From CAKZLS01 sp963701445 (GTDB taxonomy: Bacteria; Pseudomonadota; Alphaproteobacteria; Rhodospirillales; Defluviicoccaceae), in the NCBI GenBank assembly GCA_963701445.1, contig CAVPAM010000007.1:1-64000 (forward strand): a DNA stretch of 64,000 nt. Direction: 5' to 3'. This document shows, one piece after another, positions 27,413 through 40,167 of this stretch; the first letter of the stretch is position 1; each line of letters starts with the position of its first letter. The notes under the pieces are model-generated. The model did no database searches. It was not told where the DNA came from and saw only the letters and a program-made list of their open reading frames with translations. A program made the position numbers and the translations under genes.

Positions 27413-27690
27413 TCGAGTGATCGACTATGGCGATAAACGCAATTCGGAATAAGCGTAATGGACCCGGGGGCAGTGCCCGGCGCCTCCACCAATTTCCATC
27501 GATGATGGAGTATGGGGGCGAAACAGGATCGACATGCGTGGTAAAGGAATTGTTTTTGCCCGGTATGGTACCACCGTTATCGGACCAAACACACAAATGC
27601 CAACGATAACGAGGCATATGCTCTCGCCGCTTAAGGCTTGAGCGGGGTTCGGGAGGCACCTGGCAACAGAAGCCTCCCACTTAACACAGA
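27413..27690 (+). ncRNA. ssrA: tmRNA (ssrA), circularly permuted two-piece alphaproteobacterial form
   Basis: The 3' acceptor piece comes first: a T-arm (CCGGG...CCCGG) and CGCCTCCACCA end at 27491. A short spacer follows (about 27492-27513). Then the coding piece starts with GGGGGCG (27514-27520), which pairs with CGCCTCC to give a 7-bp acceptor stem with the G-U wobble at the third pair needed by alanyl-tRNA synthetase. CAATTC (27440-27445) can pair with GAATTG (27547-27552) as part of helix P2. The tag frame runs from GCC 27599 to TAA 27632-27634: ANDNEAYALAA. A GGGAGGC/GCCTCCC stem follows. Outer ends are approximate. Confidence 0.93.
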
Positions 27691-27719
27691 GGTCGTCCAT
27701 TCACTGCGTGGCGGATGTT

Positions 27720-28209
27720 ATGATTTCAGACTCATTGCCCTATGATCAGTGGATCGAGGATGCCTTGCGGGGCGTCGTTCACCAGGCGCTGCTGCACACC
27801 TCCCGGCACGGGCTGCCGGGGAACCACCATTTTTACATCACGTTCCGGACGATCGGCGGAAGGCGTTCGGCTGGCGCCCGAACTGCGCGCCGAGTATCCG
27901 GACGAAATGACGATCGTCCTTCAGCATCAGTTCTGGGATCTGGAGGTTGACGACGAGGGCTTCGGCGTGTCGCTCAATTTCCGGGGCCGACCGCAGCATC
28001 TGCGCGTTCCGCTCGCCGCCTTGACCGCGTTCGGCGACCCTTCGGTCAATTTCGGCATGCATCTCAAGACCGTGGTCGCCGGCGAACCCGAGGACGAAGA
28101 AACCTTGGATCGGGCGGCCGCGGACGACGACGACGCGATCAACGACCCGGAACCGCCGAAAGCGGACATGGGCGAAGTCGTCGCACTCGACAAATTCCGC
28201 AAAAAATAA
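27720..28209 (+). CDS. sspB: SspB-type ClpXP adaptor, alphaproteobacterial (apparent frameshift)
   Basis: The first 44 residues (WIEDALRGVVHQALLHTSRH, then GLPGNHHFYITFRT) and the rest (EGVRLAPELRAEYPDEMTIV, then LQHQFWDL) together match alphaproteobacterial SspB but lie in different frames. Dropping one base at about 27852 restores a single frame of 162 residues. The acidic linker and the C-terminal basic tail (VVALDKFRKK), which binds ClpX, are present. SspB delivers proteins bearing the ssrA tag to ClpXP, so its position right after ssrA is functionally fitting. The start may be ATG 27720 or GTG 27708. Confidence 0.85.
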
Positions 28210-28330
28210 GACAAACACCTTCAAATCCATTCGGCGGATTTTACCGACGCGAGGGGATGAGCGCGCGCTTGTCTTAAATCCGGTCTGTTGGTTGCAACTG
28301 CCGGCGCCCTTGCCGTTGCCCCCGCCGACG

Positions 28331-28357
28331 GCCGCGCCGCCCGGGCGGTGGCGCGGC
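28331..28357. other. GC-rich hairpin between sspB and the class I fumarase gene
   Basis: GCCGCGCC (28331-28338) pairs with GGCGCGGC (28350-28357); the loop holds the palindrome GCCCGGGC. Only a few A/T bases follow, so it may be a weak terminator of sspB or part of the fumarase leader. Confidence 0.35.
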
Positions 28358-28424
28358 GAAATTAAGCCCGTCCCCGTCCGGATCGCCGGCCGGGGCACAC
28401 AAACAAGCTTGCGAGGGTCCTGCC

Positions 28425-30050
<1,626 letters not shown>

Positions 30051-30057
30051 CCGGGTC

Positions 30058-30690
30058 ATGCCCGTACCCGACCTTCTCGTCGATGGGCCGGCGGACGCCG
30101 TCCTGACGGTGGCGCTGGCTCACGGCGCCGGCGCGCCCATGGACAGTCCGTTCATGCGGGCCTTCGCCGAGGGGCTGGCGGCCCGTGGCCACCGGGCCGT
30201 CCGCTTCGAGTTTCCCTACATGGCGGAACGCCGCCGGACGGGAAAACGTAGAGGGCCCGACCGCGCGGAGGTCCTGCTCGGCATCTGGCGCATGGTGATC
30301 CAGCATCTCGGACCGGAAAACCTGGTCATCGGCGGCAAGTCGCTCGGCGGGCGCATGGCGAGCATGGTGGCCGACGAAACGGGCGTCCGGGGCTTGGCGT
30401 GCCTCGGCTATCCGTTCCACCCTCCGGGACGCCTGGACCGGGTCCGCGTCGCCCATTTGAACGAATTGCGCGCGCCGGCGTTGATCCTTCAGGGAACCCG
30501 CGATCCCTTCGGATCGCCGGAACAGGTCGAAGGCTACGGCCTGCCGCCGTCCATCCGCGTCCATTGGCTGGACGACGGCGACCACGGGTTCAAGCCGCGC
30601 AAGGCGTCGGGACGGACCGAGAGGGGGAATTGGGACGAGGGGATCGAGGTATTGAGCGGCTTTCTCGCCGCGTTGACGCAAGGGAAATAG
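30058..30690 (+). CDS. Alpha/beta hydrolase of the KANL3/Tex30-like type
   Basis: 210 residues. The nucleophile elbow is GGKSLGGRMAS (Ser about residue 105) and the early loop is AHGAGAPMDSPFM; the late acid/base pair is probably Asp in GTRDPFG and His in DGDHGFKP. These match a small family of dienelactone-hydrolase-like proteins. The substrate is unknown. It is tightly packed between two fumarase genes (7-base and 2-base gaps), so it is in their operon. Confidence 0.85.
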   Translation: MPVPDLLVDGPADAVLTVALAHGAGAPMDSPFMRAFAEGLAARGHRAVRFEFPYMAERRRTGKRRGPDRAEVLLGIWRMVIQHLGPENLVIGGKSLGGRMASMVADETGVRGLACLGYPFHPPGRLDRVRVAHLNELRAPALILQGTRDPFGSPEQVEGYGLPPSIRVHWLDDGDHGFKPRKASGRTERGNWDEGIEVLSGFLAALTQGK

Positions 30691-30692
30691 CC

Positions 30693-32105
<1,413 letters not shown>

Positions 32106-32143
32106 CTCGCCTGACCTTACGTTCGGGGCGGTGAGCGACCACG

Positions 32144-32773
32144 GTGCCCGTCGACCCCTCCACCCTGCTGGCTTTCGCGATGGCGGTGGCCGCGATTGTG
32201 CTGTCGCCCGGACCAGACACCATCCTGATCCTGCGATATGCCCTGACGTCGGGACAAAAGGCTGGTCTGGCGGCCGTCGCGGGTGTCCAGATCGGCCTGA
32301 TGGTTCACACCCTGCTCGCCGTGGTGGGGATTTCGGTACTCATCGCGTCGTCGCCCGTTCTGTTCAGGGGCGTGGCGGTCGCCGGAGCCGCCTATCTGGC
32401 GTGGTTGGGGCTTCAGGCGTTTCGCGAGGGCGGCCTGGTGACGCTCGATGGCGCCCGCCGGCCGGCAAGCCTCATCAAGGCCTGCCGCGACGCGATCCTC
32501 ACCAACATCCTCAATCCCAAGGTGATCGTTCTGTTTCTCGCCCTCCTCCCCAATTTCGTGGTGATCGGGCGGGACGACGTGACGGCGCAATTGATCACGC
32601 TTTCGGCGACGCTGATCGTCATCAACGTGGCGTGGCAGGCCCCCATGGCGTTGGCGGCGAACGGCGTCCGACGCTGGCTGCTGCGGCCGAACGTGCAGCG
32701 AACCGTCTCGCGGATAACCGGGATTATTCTTCTGATGTTCGCGGGATTGCTGCTCTACGAGCACCTTTTTTGA
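32144..32773 (+). CDS. LysE/RhtB-family amino-acid exporter
   Basis: 209 residues with about six membrane helices. The family motifs SPGPDTILI (about residues 22-30), GVQIGL and a central NPKVIVLFL are clear. Members export Lys, Arg, Thr, homoserine or Leu; the substrate is not predictable here. It starts at GTG 32144, 38 bases after fumC. Confidence 0.88.
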   Translation: MPVDPSTLLAFAMAVAAIVLSPGPDTILILRYALTSGQKAGLAAVAGVQIGLMVHTLLAVVGISVLIASSPVLFRGVAVAGAAYLAWLGLQAFREGGLVTLDGARRPASLIKACRDAILTNILNPKVIVLFLALLPNFVVIGRDDVTAQLITLSATLIVINVAWQAPMALAANGVRRWLLRPNVQRTVSRITGIILLMFAGLLLYEHLF

Positions 32774-32876
32774 CGGACGCCGTCGCTCCGACGCCCGTCA
32801 CGGCTCCATACTCGCCGCCGCGCCGCCCATTGTGCGGCGCGGTTTGTCGCTTCGACGACGAACCCGAACCATGGTC

Positions 32877-33119
32877 TCAGCGGGCGAAACGCCCGGTGCT
32901 CATGGACGGCGGCACGATGCTGCCAGGCCTCCTGAACACACTCATCCAGGTGAGAGCGAGACGCCGTCCCCACGCGGCGAAATGGGCGCTCCGAAGTTGC
33001 CGACCGCGCGCCACGCAGCGCTCGATTTCCTCGATCGACATGTTAGAGACCTTCGGAACATCCAGGGTCTTGGTATCTTCAACGTTTGACATGACTTTTG
33101 GGCTTTCGAATCCGTTCAT
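32877..33119 (-). CDS. Short basic protein of unknown function
   Basis: 80 residues. A very strong ribosome site (AAGGAGGTG, about 8 bases before the ATG) argues that the gene is real. The centre reads IEEIERCVARGRQLRSAHFA, an arginine-rich amphipathic helix of a kind seen in very short alphaproteobacterial proteins such as the RSP_7527-like and DUF1127-like groups. I cannot assign a family firmly. A possible promoter on the minus strand is TTGAAG (33300-33295), 17 bases, TAACCC (33277-33272). Confidence 0.5.
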   Translation of the reverse strand: MNGFESPKVMSNVEDTKTLDVPKVSNMSIEEIERCVARGRQLRSAHFAAWGRRLALTWMSVFRRPGSIVPPSMSTGRFAR

Positions 33120-33432
33120 GGTTGCACACCTCCTTACGGCATTGATGGCACCCTTTCGGCGGATCCTCCCACTGACCTGGAAATCTTGCTGTTCCCACGA
33201 GCCGTGCGCTTTGCGTACAGACCTCACGCACCATTTGAAGGTAAGGTAAGTTTGTTTCGGCCACCAATCAAGGGTTATGTTGCATTGCAAAAAACTTCAA
33301 CGCTAGGTGGTGTTTTCCGGCAACACGAATCCGATAGCAGATTGTAAATCATCGGTTAAGTTTTGCTGCGCCGCACCCGTTCCTGATTGGATCGCGGTCG
33401 CAACCGCGCACTGGACCGGCGCCGAGTTCCCG
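33120..33432. other. Intergenic region between the AsmA-like gene and the short basic protein
   Basis: No gene seen. It contains the ribosome site of the downstream minus-strand gene and the weak promoter candidate described there. No clear terminator for the AsmA-like gene was found. Confidence 0.3.
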
Positions 33433-36400
33433 CTATTGCCTGAACAATTTGCGGAGTTCCTTCAGCCCTTTCTTGACGTCGAGGTCCTTGGGGTCCGGAA
33501 TGACCACGCGGCGAACTTTCAGGGCATTGGCGTCCAAGTTCACCCTCGGATCATCCAACGGTCCGCGGACCCGGAACGGCAGAACTGGCGGTCCCTCGGT
33601 CTCGATCATCAATCCCGTCAGGATATTGCCCCTCAGGCGAATCTGTCCGTTGACGTCCATGTTCCAGCCGGCAAGATCGATCGTGCCTTGCGCCCCGCCC
33701 TCTCCGAGCCCCGATTCAAGGGCAATGTCGTCGGTGCGGACGACGCCGTCCGCGATTCGGAAGGTCGCGGTGACCTGGGCGCGCCCCCCGGATGCGCCGA
33801 GACCGGCTCCGATCGCATTCAGTTGCTGAAGCAGGTTGATCACCGCCGCCGTCTCGCCGCCCGCGACACCCTTTCCCACCTCGACATCGCTCAGGCGCAG
33901 CGAGCCCGATCCGCCAAGCCCCGCCACCAGATCGGCGGTGCTGACACCGCGGCTCTTGGCCTTCGCGGCGAATGTCATCTGGCCCGTGGCGACGGACCGG
34001 CCCTTGTCGTCCCGGCTGGCGCGCGACAGATCGGCGTTCTTCACCGACACCGCTCCGTCCACGCTCGGCGTTCCATTGGCGTCGAACCGGAGGTTGGCCT
34101 GAAAGGGGCCGCGAAACAGGAGCCCCGTCAACGGTTCGGCCGTCAGCACGCCGCCCGCCAGTTTGGCGACGGCATCCACGTCTTCCAGGACGATCCGATC
34201 ATGGACGATCCCGTCGGACTTGAGCGTCAGGGTCGCGTCCATCGCCTTCAACGCCGAGAGGTCCATCGGTTCCCGAGACCAGCGCTGGTGCGGAACGTTG
34301 GCCGCCATCCGGATTTGCACGTTCGGGCGGGACCTCGGTTGGGGCGTGCCTCCCCACGAAGCGGGAACGAGCCGCCAGATCCCGGCGGTTTTCTCGGCCG
34401 GAAGGAAGGGATCGATCACCAGCCGTCCGGTTTTCAGGTTGGCGGAAAGCGTTGGGCGCGCGCCAGCGAAGTTCGCGTCAATCGAGCCGGCGAGGCTGGT
34501 GTCGCCGATGGCCCCGTCCATCTCGATCAGGGTTATCCGCGACGCGTCGGCGTCAAGGCGGCCCGCCAAGTCGATGGCGCCGATCCGGCCGGATGGCCGG
34601 TAGTCCGCCCCCAACGAGTCCAACACCTGAACGAGATCCACCCGAGAGAGTTTCACCCGTCCGCTGAAGACAGGCTTCGGAAATGCATCGAGGATCCCGC
34701 TGAGCTGCGTTTCCCCGCCCGCCGCGCGCAGCGTGACATCCAGGGTCGGTTTGAACAGCGGCCCATCCATGGTTCCAGAGAGGACGAACGGTCCGACGGT
34801 GGCAACCGGATCCGGCCGCGGCAGGTCGAACGCCCGCAACAGCCGCTCCAGACTGGGAACGTCGAACTCGAACCCCATCTGTTTCGTCCCCGGCTTCTGC
34901 GCCAACGGCTCGATGATCCCCGACATTCGGCCCGACGCCCCCGCCACGTCGCCAACGCTGGCCTCGCTCACATCCACCACGCCATCGAGCAGGGCCGCGT
35001 CCAGGACAACGGTCTCGAATGGCGTTCCCTTGTAGATCAGGCGCCCGGCGCGGGCCTTGACCCGGGCATCGAACGCGGTGAGCTTCGGCGGTCCGCCTCT
35101 CTTGCCGCCTCCGGAGGCGCTCTTTGTCGGTTGATCGCCGGGGGCGGCCTCGGCCGTGGCCGGCGGCGTTTCGGCGCCGCCGTCCGGGCTCGCGCCGCCC
35201 GCCGGCAGGTAGGCATCCACGTCGATCCGGTCCACGCCCAAATCGGCGTCCAAGGCCGGCCGCCGCCCCGTCACGTCGAGGGCCATCCGCCCGGTGACGC
35301 GGGAGGTATCGAATTGAAGGTCCGCGTCGCGCAGCCCCACCGCGCCCGGTATGGCCGACAGCTTGCCCTTCAGGTCGATCGCCCGGACGCGGCCCGGCGG
35401 AATCCAAGCCGTGTCGACATCCAGCCAACGCAGGAGCCCGCGCGCGTCCCCGGCCTTCGCATCCATCTTGCCCTCGAACCGGGGCGTGCCCTCGGGCACG
35501 GTGACGACACCGGACGCGGCCACCTCGGTGGCGCCCGGCAGATTACCGGAGATTTTGCTGACGGCGATTTCGCCACCGGCGAGTTCGGCTTCAACCCGGA
35601 CGTCGCGGATGATGCCTCCCCGATAGGTGATCGCCTCCGATGATACCGCGAGCGAAACCGAGAGACGGTCGGGCAGAACCATCCCTCCAACGGTCGACGG
35701 GCCGGCTTCCGTCGGAGCCCCCGGTCGCGGCGCAGGAGAGGGAGCGGCATCGGGCCGCTGGTCTGGCTTTTCGCTGACGGGGGCCGTGCCCGGCGCTGGC
35801 GTCGCCAGATCCAGCCAGGAATCCAGGTTAAGGTGAGAAATGGCAAGCTGCGCCGAAACGGCCGGTCCGTCGTCCAGGATCGCCGACACCGCGCCGGTCG
35901 CGCCGGTGCTGCCGAGGCGCAGGGACAGATCGCTCACGTCCACCCGCGACGCCGACGCGGTAACCTCGCCTTGGAGTTCCATGGGCTGGGAGAGGAACCC
36001 CGGAAGGTCGCCGCCATCGCCGGCGACCGCTCGGATCAGTCCCGCCGTGTCGCCGGCATTGGCATCGAGGCGGCCGGTGAAACTCGGCGAAGCGGAGAGA
36101 TCGCCAACCTTGCCCCGAAGCTCGAACCGGGCCTTGCCCGCCTTCGGGGTCAGCACGAGGTTCACGGCGACGGGTCCGTCGCCGTCGATTTCGCCGACCG
36201 CGGCCTTGAAGCCCGTCTGAAATCCGCGCGCGGTCAGGTGGCCGTCGCCCTCGAAGGGCCCGCGCAGCGAACCGGCGGCAACGGTCGCCGTGAGCCCCTC
36301 GATGCGTTCAACCGTACCCGTCGCCCCATCGCGGTAGACCACCACCCCGTTTACGATTTCGAGGCTGTCGAATTGCACGGAAACCGGCGAATCCCCGCTG

Positions 36401-36862
36401 TCGGCCGCCGATTGTTTTTCGCCGACCGCTGATACCCGGGGCTCCGGCGCGGCCGTCGGATCACGCTCGGGTGGCGGCGAGAATTCCCAGTTGTTCCTGC
36501 CGTCGGCCAGGGTCTCGAGTTCGACGACCGGGTCCAGCAGCCGCACCTTCTCGACCTGAACCCGGCCCTGGAGAAGCGGCACCAGGGCGACGCGCACCTC
36601 CAGTTCGCGAAGATCGCACCATGTCCTCGGTTTCGGCGCCATCCACGTTGCCGAGCCGCAGATCCTTGGCCACCACCGCCGGCGCCGGCAGCAGCGTCAG
36701 ACCGATGTCGCCGTCGATCGCCAACGTCCGCCCGGTCCGCTTCTCCACCTCGGCGATGATCTGGCCCTTGTAGTCGTTCCAGTCGATGAAGCTTGGAACG
36801 ATCAGGGCCGCCGCGACCAGAAGAACGATCAAGCCGCCGATGCCGATAAACAGCTTTTTCAC
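33433..36862 (-). CDS. AsmA-family outer-membrane assembly/lipid-transport protein (apparent frameshift)
   Basis: A large AsmA-like protein. The N-terminal piece (start GTG 36862, with GGAG upstream) has VKKLFIGIGGLIVLLVAAAL as membrane anchor and then FIDWNDYK. It continues to NVDGAETEDMVR and then loses frame. The rest, LRELEVRVALVPLLQGRVQV and on, lies in another frame to 33433. Dropping one base at about 36613 gives about 1,140 residues. The long middle has repeated beta-strand segments of the AsmA/TamB kind and a Pro-rich linker, and the AsmA C-terminal domain (LADLVAGLGGSGSLRLSDVEV-like) follows. AsmA-like proteins bridge the periplasm and are thought to move phospholipids. Confidence 0.85.
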
Positions 36863-36960
36863 ACGAATGCTCCAAGTCCGGGGTGGGAAGGGAATGCTAC
36901 AGCGGCGGCCCCCGTCAATCAAACCGATCCGTTACTCGGCCCGCCGGGTCGAGATCGTGG

Positions 36961-36978
36961 ACACAAAATGTCTTGTGT
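36961..36978. promoter_or_regulatory. Palindrome upstream of the N-ATPase operon
   Basis: ACACAA (36961-36966) and TTGTGT (36973-36978) form a 6-base inverted repeat with a 6-base gap, about 60-80 bases before the first ATP synthase start. The AT content is well above that of the surroundings. It could be a regulator-binding site of the operon or a chance feature. Confidence 0.35.
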
Positions 36979-37039
36979 TTGACGGCTTGTGGCTCCGGGT
37001 CTATCCTCGATGGCCAGAGACGATGCAAGTTGGCCGGTT

Positions 37040-38476
37040 ATGTCCGAGGTTGATCAGGGGGCGACGCCACCCGTCAGAGGCAGGGTGATCGCGGTCACCG
37101 GCTCGGTGGTGGATGTAAGCTTCGCGGGCGGCCCACTGCCGGCGGTGAACTCCGCCTTGGACGTCGAGTGGGACGGACCTCACCGCCTGACCCTGGAAAT
37201 TCAGCAGCACCTCGACCTTGATACCGTTCGCGCCGTGGCCATGCAGAACACCGCCGGTCTTGCGCGCGGCGTATCGGTGCTCGGCACCGGCGGTCCGATC
37301 ACGGTACCCGTTGGCGACGCCGTCCTCGGCAGGTTGTTGAACGTGGTCGGAGAGCCGGTGGATCGGCTCGGCGATTTTGCCGCCGACGTGCCGCGTCGCT
37401 CGATCCACCAGCCATCGCCCAAGCTTGAGCAAAACGGTCGGGCGCGCGAGGTGTTCCGGAGCGGCATCAAGGTCATCGACCTTCTGGCGCCGGTCGCCAA
37501 TGGCGGCAAGGCCGCGATGTTCGGTGGCGCCGGGGTCGGCAAGACCGTGCTGATCATGGAATTGATCCGAGCGACGGTCGAAAGGTATGCCGGCGTCTCG
37601 GTCTTCGCCGGCATCGGCGAGCGCTCCCGCGAGGGGCACGAGTTGTTGCTCGAACTCCGACAGTCGGGCGTGCTCGACCGGACCGCCCTCGTATTCGGTC
37701 AGATGAACGAGCCCCCCGGCGCCCGTTGGCGGGTGGGAATGACGGCCCTGACCATCGCCGAATATGTGCGGGACGTGAAAGGGGAGAACGTCCTGCTGCT
37801 GATCGACAATGTCTTCCGGTTCGTTCAGGCCGGCGGCGAGGTTTCCGGCCTCCTCGGACGCCTTCCCTCGCGCGTGGGATATCAACCGACACTCGCCACC
37901 GAAATCGCCGAACTCGAGGAACGGATCGCCTCCGTCGGGGACAGGGCGATCACCGCCATCCAGGCCGTCTATGTTCCCGCCGACGATTTCACCGACCCGG
38001 CCGTGGCGGAAACCTTCAGCCACCTTGACTCCACCATCGTCCTGTCCCGCGAAATGGCGAGCGAGGGCCTCTATCCGGCCATCGATCCGCTCGCCTCGTC
38101 TTCCACGCTGATGGACGCGCAGGTGGTGGGCAAGGACCATTACGACACCGCCCAGGACGTCCGCCAGGCGATCGCCCACTATCGCGAGCTCCAGGAAATC
38201 ATCTCGCTTCTCGGCATGGAGGAGTTGAGCGCGTCGGACCGCGCGACCGTTCGGCGGGCGCGGCGGTTGCTGCGCTTCCTCACCCAGCCCTTCACGGTGA
38301 CGGAGGCGTTCACCGGAAAACAGGGCCGATCGGTGGATATCGCCGATACGATCGCCGGATGCCGCGCCATCCTCGATGGCGAGGGCGACGGCTGGCCGGA
38401 GAGCACGTTCTACATGGCCGGCGGTCTCGACGAGATCCGCGAGCGAAACCGGCATGCCGGCGGGGAATCGCCATGA
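37040..38476 (+). CDS. atpD: N-ATPase F1 beta subunit
   Basis: The catalytic beta subunit (478 residues from this start). Walker A is GGAGVGKTV and the Walker B strand is NVLLLIDNV. The DELSEED-like region reads GMEELSASD. It opens an operon in the order beta, epsilon, AtpQ, AtpR, a, c, b, alpha, gamma, which is diagnostic of N-ATPases rather than the housekeeping F-ATPase. Starts at 36989 (GTG) and 37010 (ATG) are also in frame; 37040 gives MSEVDQG and best fits the family. The stop overlaps the epsilon start. Confidence 0.93.
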   Translation: MSEVDQGATPPVRGRVIAVTGSVVDVSFAGGPLPAVNSALDVEWDGPHRLTLEIQQHLDLDTVRAVAMQNTAGLARGVSVLGTGGPITVPVGDAVLGRLLNVVGEPVDRLGDFAADVPRRSIHQPSPKLEQNGRAREVFRSGIKVIDLLAPVANGGKAAMFGGAGVGKTVLIMELIRATVERYAGVSVFAGIGERSREGHELLLELRQSGVLDRTALVFGQMNEPPGARWRVGMTALTIAEYVRDVKGENVLLLIDNVFRFVQAGGEVSGLLGRLPSRVGYQPTLATEIAELEERIASVGDRAITAIQAVYVPADDFTDPAVAETFSHLDSTIVLSREMASEGLYPAIDPLASSSTLMDAQVVGKDHYDTAQDVRQAIAHYRELQEIISLLGMEELSASDRATVRRARRLLRFLTQPFTVTEAFTGKQGRSVDIADTIAGCRAILDGEGDGWPESTFYMAGGLDEIRERNRHAGGESP

Positions 38477-38934
38477 GACTGGTGATCACCACGCCGACGG
38501 CGCTGATCGCGGATCTCGACAACATCCGGCATGTTCGAGCCGAGGACGACACCGGCGCCTTCGGCATCCTGCCGGGACACGCCGATTTCCTCACCGCGCT
38601 GGCGATTTCGGTTTTGAGCTGGCGGGATGCCTCGGGCGCCGAGGGTCACGCGGCGGTGCGCGGTGGCGTGCTCAGGGTGGACCATGGCGATCGGGTCGAG
38701 GTCGCCACCCGCGAGGCGTTGATCGGGGACGACCTGTACGCCCTGGAAACCCGCGTGCTCGGCAGCTTCCGCGCCGGCGAGGCGAGCGAACGGCGCGCGC
38801 GCGGCACCGTCGCCCATTTGGAACTGGCGGCGATCCGCCAAATCCGCGATTTCCTGCAGTCCGAGAGGGGCGCTCATCGCATGGCCCCCGCCGCCACCGG
38901 CAACAACACCGGGCGTCACGGTGAAAAGCAATGA
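38473..38934 (+). CDS. atpC: N-ATPase F1 epsilon subunit
   Basis: 153 residues. The beta-sandwich domain has the typical GAFGILPGHADFLTAL, and a helical C-terminal part follows. Its ATG overlaps the beta stop by four bases, and its stop overlaps the atpQ start. Epsilon couples the rotor to the catalytic head. Confidence 0.9.
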   Translation: MRLVITTPTALIADLDNIRHVRAEDDTGAFGILPGHADFLTALAISVLSWRDASGAEGHAAVRGGVLRVDHGDRVEVATREALIGDDLYALETRVLGSFRAGEASERRARGTVAHLELAAIRQIRDFLQSERGAHRMAPAATGNNTGRHGEKQ

Positions 38935-39215
38935 GCGCCATGCCGTCGAACCACAAGTCGCTCCGCCGCAAGGTCAAGGCCCACCGGGGCCGCAAGGAGT
39001 TGTGGGAGAAAGAGGGCGAACGGTCGCTCGGACAGAACCTGGCGATGATCGGCGCCCTCGGCTGGCTGATCGTGATTCCGGCGCTGGCCGGCATCTTCCT
39101 CGGACGCTGGTTGGACCGACTCGCGGCCACGGGTATCATGTGGACGGCGGCGTTGCTGTTCGTCGGCGTGGTCGCCGGATGTTACATGGCTTGGAAGAGG
39201 ATTCATCACGATTGA
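38931..39215 (+). CDS. atpQ: N-ATPase accessory membrane protein AtpQ (AtpI-like)
   Basis: 94 residues. A basic N-terminal half (RRKVKAHRGRKELWEKEGER) precedes two membrane helices. AtpI-like proteins help to assemble the c-ring. Finding AtpQ and AtpR between epsilon and subunit a is a hallmark of N-ATPase operons. Confidence 0.85.
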   Translation: MSAMPSNHKSLRRKVKAHRGRKELWEKEGERSLGQNLAMIGALGWLIVIPALAGIFLGRWLDRLAATGIMWTAALLFVGVVAGCYMAWKRIHHD

Positions 39216-39487
39216 CCCCCACGGACCTGATCGTCGTCATCTCGAGTGCCGCGCTGGGCTTGGCGGTGGGGATCGCCTACCTCGCCCTGCTGCGCGTTAA
39301 CGTCCGGCTTTACACAAGCGGCGGCGCGGGGTGGCGGCCGTTTCTGCTGCACGCGGTCCGAATCGCCGGTGCCGTCCTGGTGTTCTGGGCATTGGCGACG
39401 CAGGGCGCCGGAGCCTTGCTGGGTGGGTTCGCCGGCTTTCTCGCCGCCCGCCTGATCGCCAGGCAGTGGAAGGTCAAGCCGTCGTGA
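39212..39487 (+). CDS. atpR: N-ATPase accessory membrane protein AtpR
   Basis: 91 residues with three membrane helices. It begins at a TTG (39212) that overlaps the atpQ stop by four bases, which explains why an ATG is not found. The helices carry few charges, with a basic tail (ARQWKVKPS). In N-ATPases AtpR is thought to help in assembly and c-ring ion handling; the role is not well tested. Confidence 0.82.
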   Translation: MTPTDLIVVISSAALGLAVGIAYLALLRVNVRLYTSGGAGWRPFLLHAVRIAGAVLVFWALATQGAGALLGGFAGFLAARLIARQWKVKPS

Positions 39488-40158
39488 CCGAGGGGACACC
39501 GCTTTCGACCCACGTTCTCTTCCACGTCGGCCCACTGCCCATCACCGACGCCGTGGTCGTCACCTGGGCCATCATGGCCGCGCTAGCGGTCGGCGCCGCG
39601 GTGGTGACGCGAAGCCTGAAGATCCGCCCCGGCGCCGGACAGATGGCTGTCGAAATCATCGTCACCACCATCTCCGAACAGATCGAGGACGCGATCAAGC
39701 GGCCGGCGGCGCCGCTGTTTCCGCTGATCGCCACGCTGTTCATCTTTCTGGTGGTCGCCAACCTGTCGATGCAGCTTCCGGGCGTCTCGGCTCCGACGGC
39801 CCGCCTGGAAACGGCGGCGGCGCTGGCGCTGATCGTTTTCGTGGCGGCCCACGTGTATGGCATCCGGGCGCGCGGCCTCAAGGGGTATTTGGCGCACTAC
39901 CTGAAGCCCAATCCGTTGCTCCTGCCGCTCAACATCCTGTCTGAACTCACCCGCACGCTGTCGCTGATGGTGCGCCTGTTCGGCAACATCATGAGCCACG
40001 AGTTGATCATCGCCCTGCTTCTGGCCATCGCCGGTCTGCTCGTTCCCATTCCGATCATGGCCCTCGGCATCCTGATCGGCCTGGTGCAGGCGTACATCTT
40101 CACCGTTCTCGCCACCATCTTCCTCGGCGCCGCGATCGGCGCCTTCGAAGCACACTGA
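39484..40158 (+). CDS. atpB: N-ATPase F0 a subunit
   Basis: 224 residues with five or six membrane helices. The essential stator arginine is in ELTRTLSLMVRLFGN, in the penultimate helical pair. It starts at GTG 39484, overlapping the atpR stop. It is shorter than the typical housekeeping a subunit, as usual for N-ATPases. Confidence 0.9.
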   Translation: MTEGTPLSTHVLFHVGPLPITDAVVVTWAIMAALAVGAAVVTRSLKIRPGAGQMAVEIIVTTISEQIEDAIKRPAAPLFPLIATLFIFLVVANLSMQLPGVSAPTARLETAAALALIVFVAAHVYGIRARGLKGYLAHYLKPNPLLLPLNILSELTRTLSLMVRLFGNIMSHELIIALLLAIAGLLVPIPIMALGILIGLVQAYIFTVLATIFLGAAIGAFEAH

Positions 40159-40167
40159 GAGGATCGC

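Noticed and set aside
27514..27690. One-piece tmRNA
   Set aside because: The CCA end lies upstream of the GGGGGCG start, and the two pair as an acceptor stem, so the gene is permuted.
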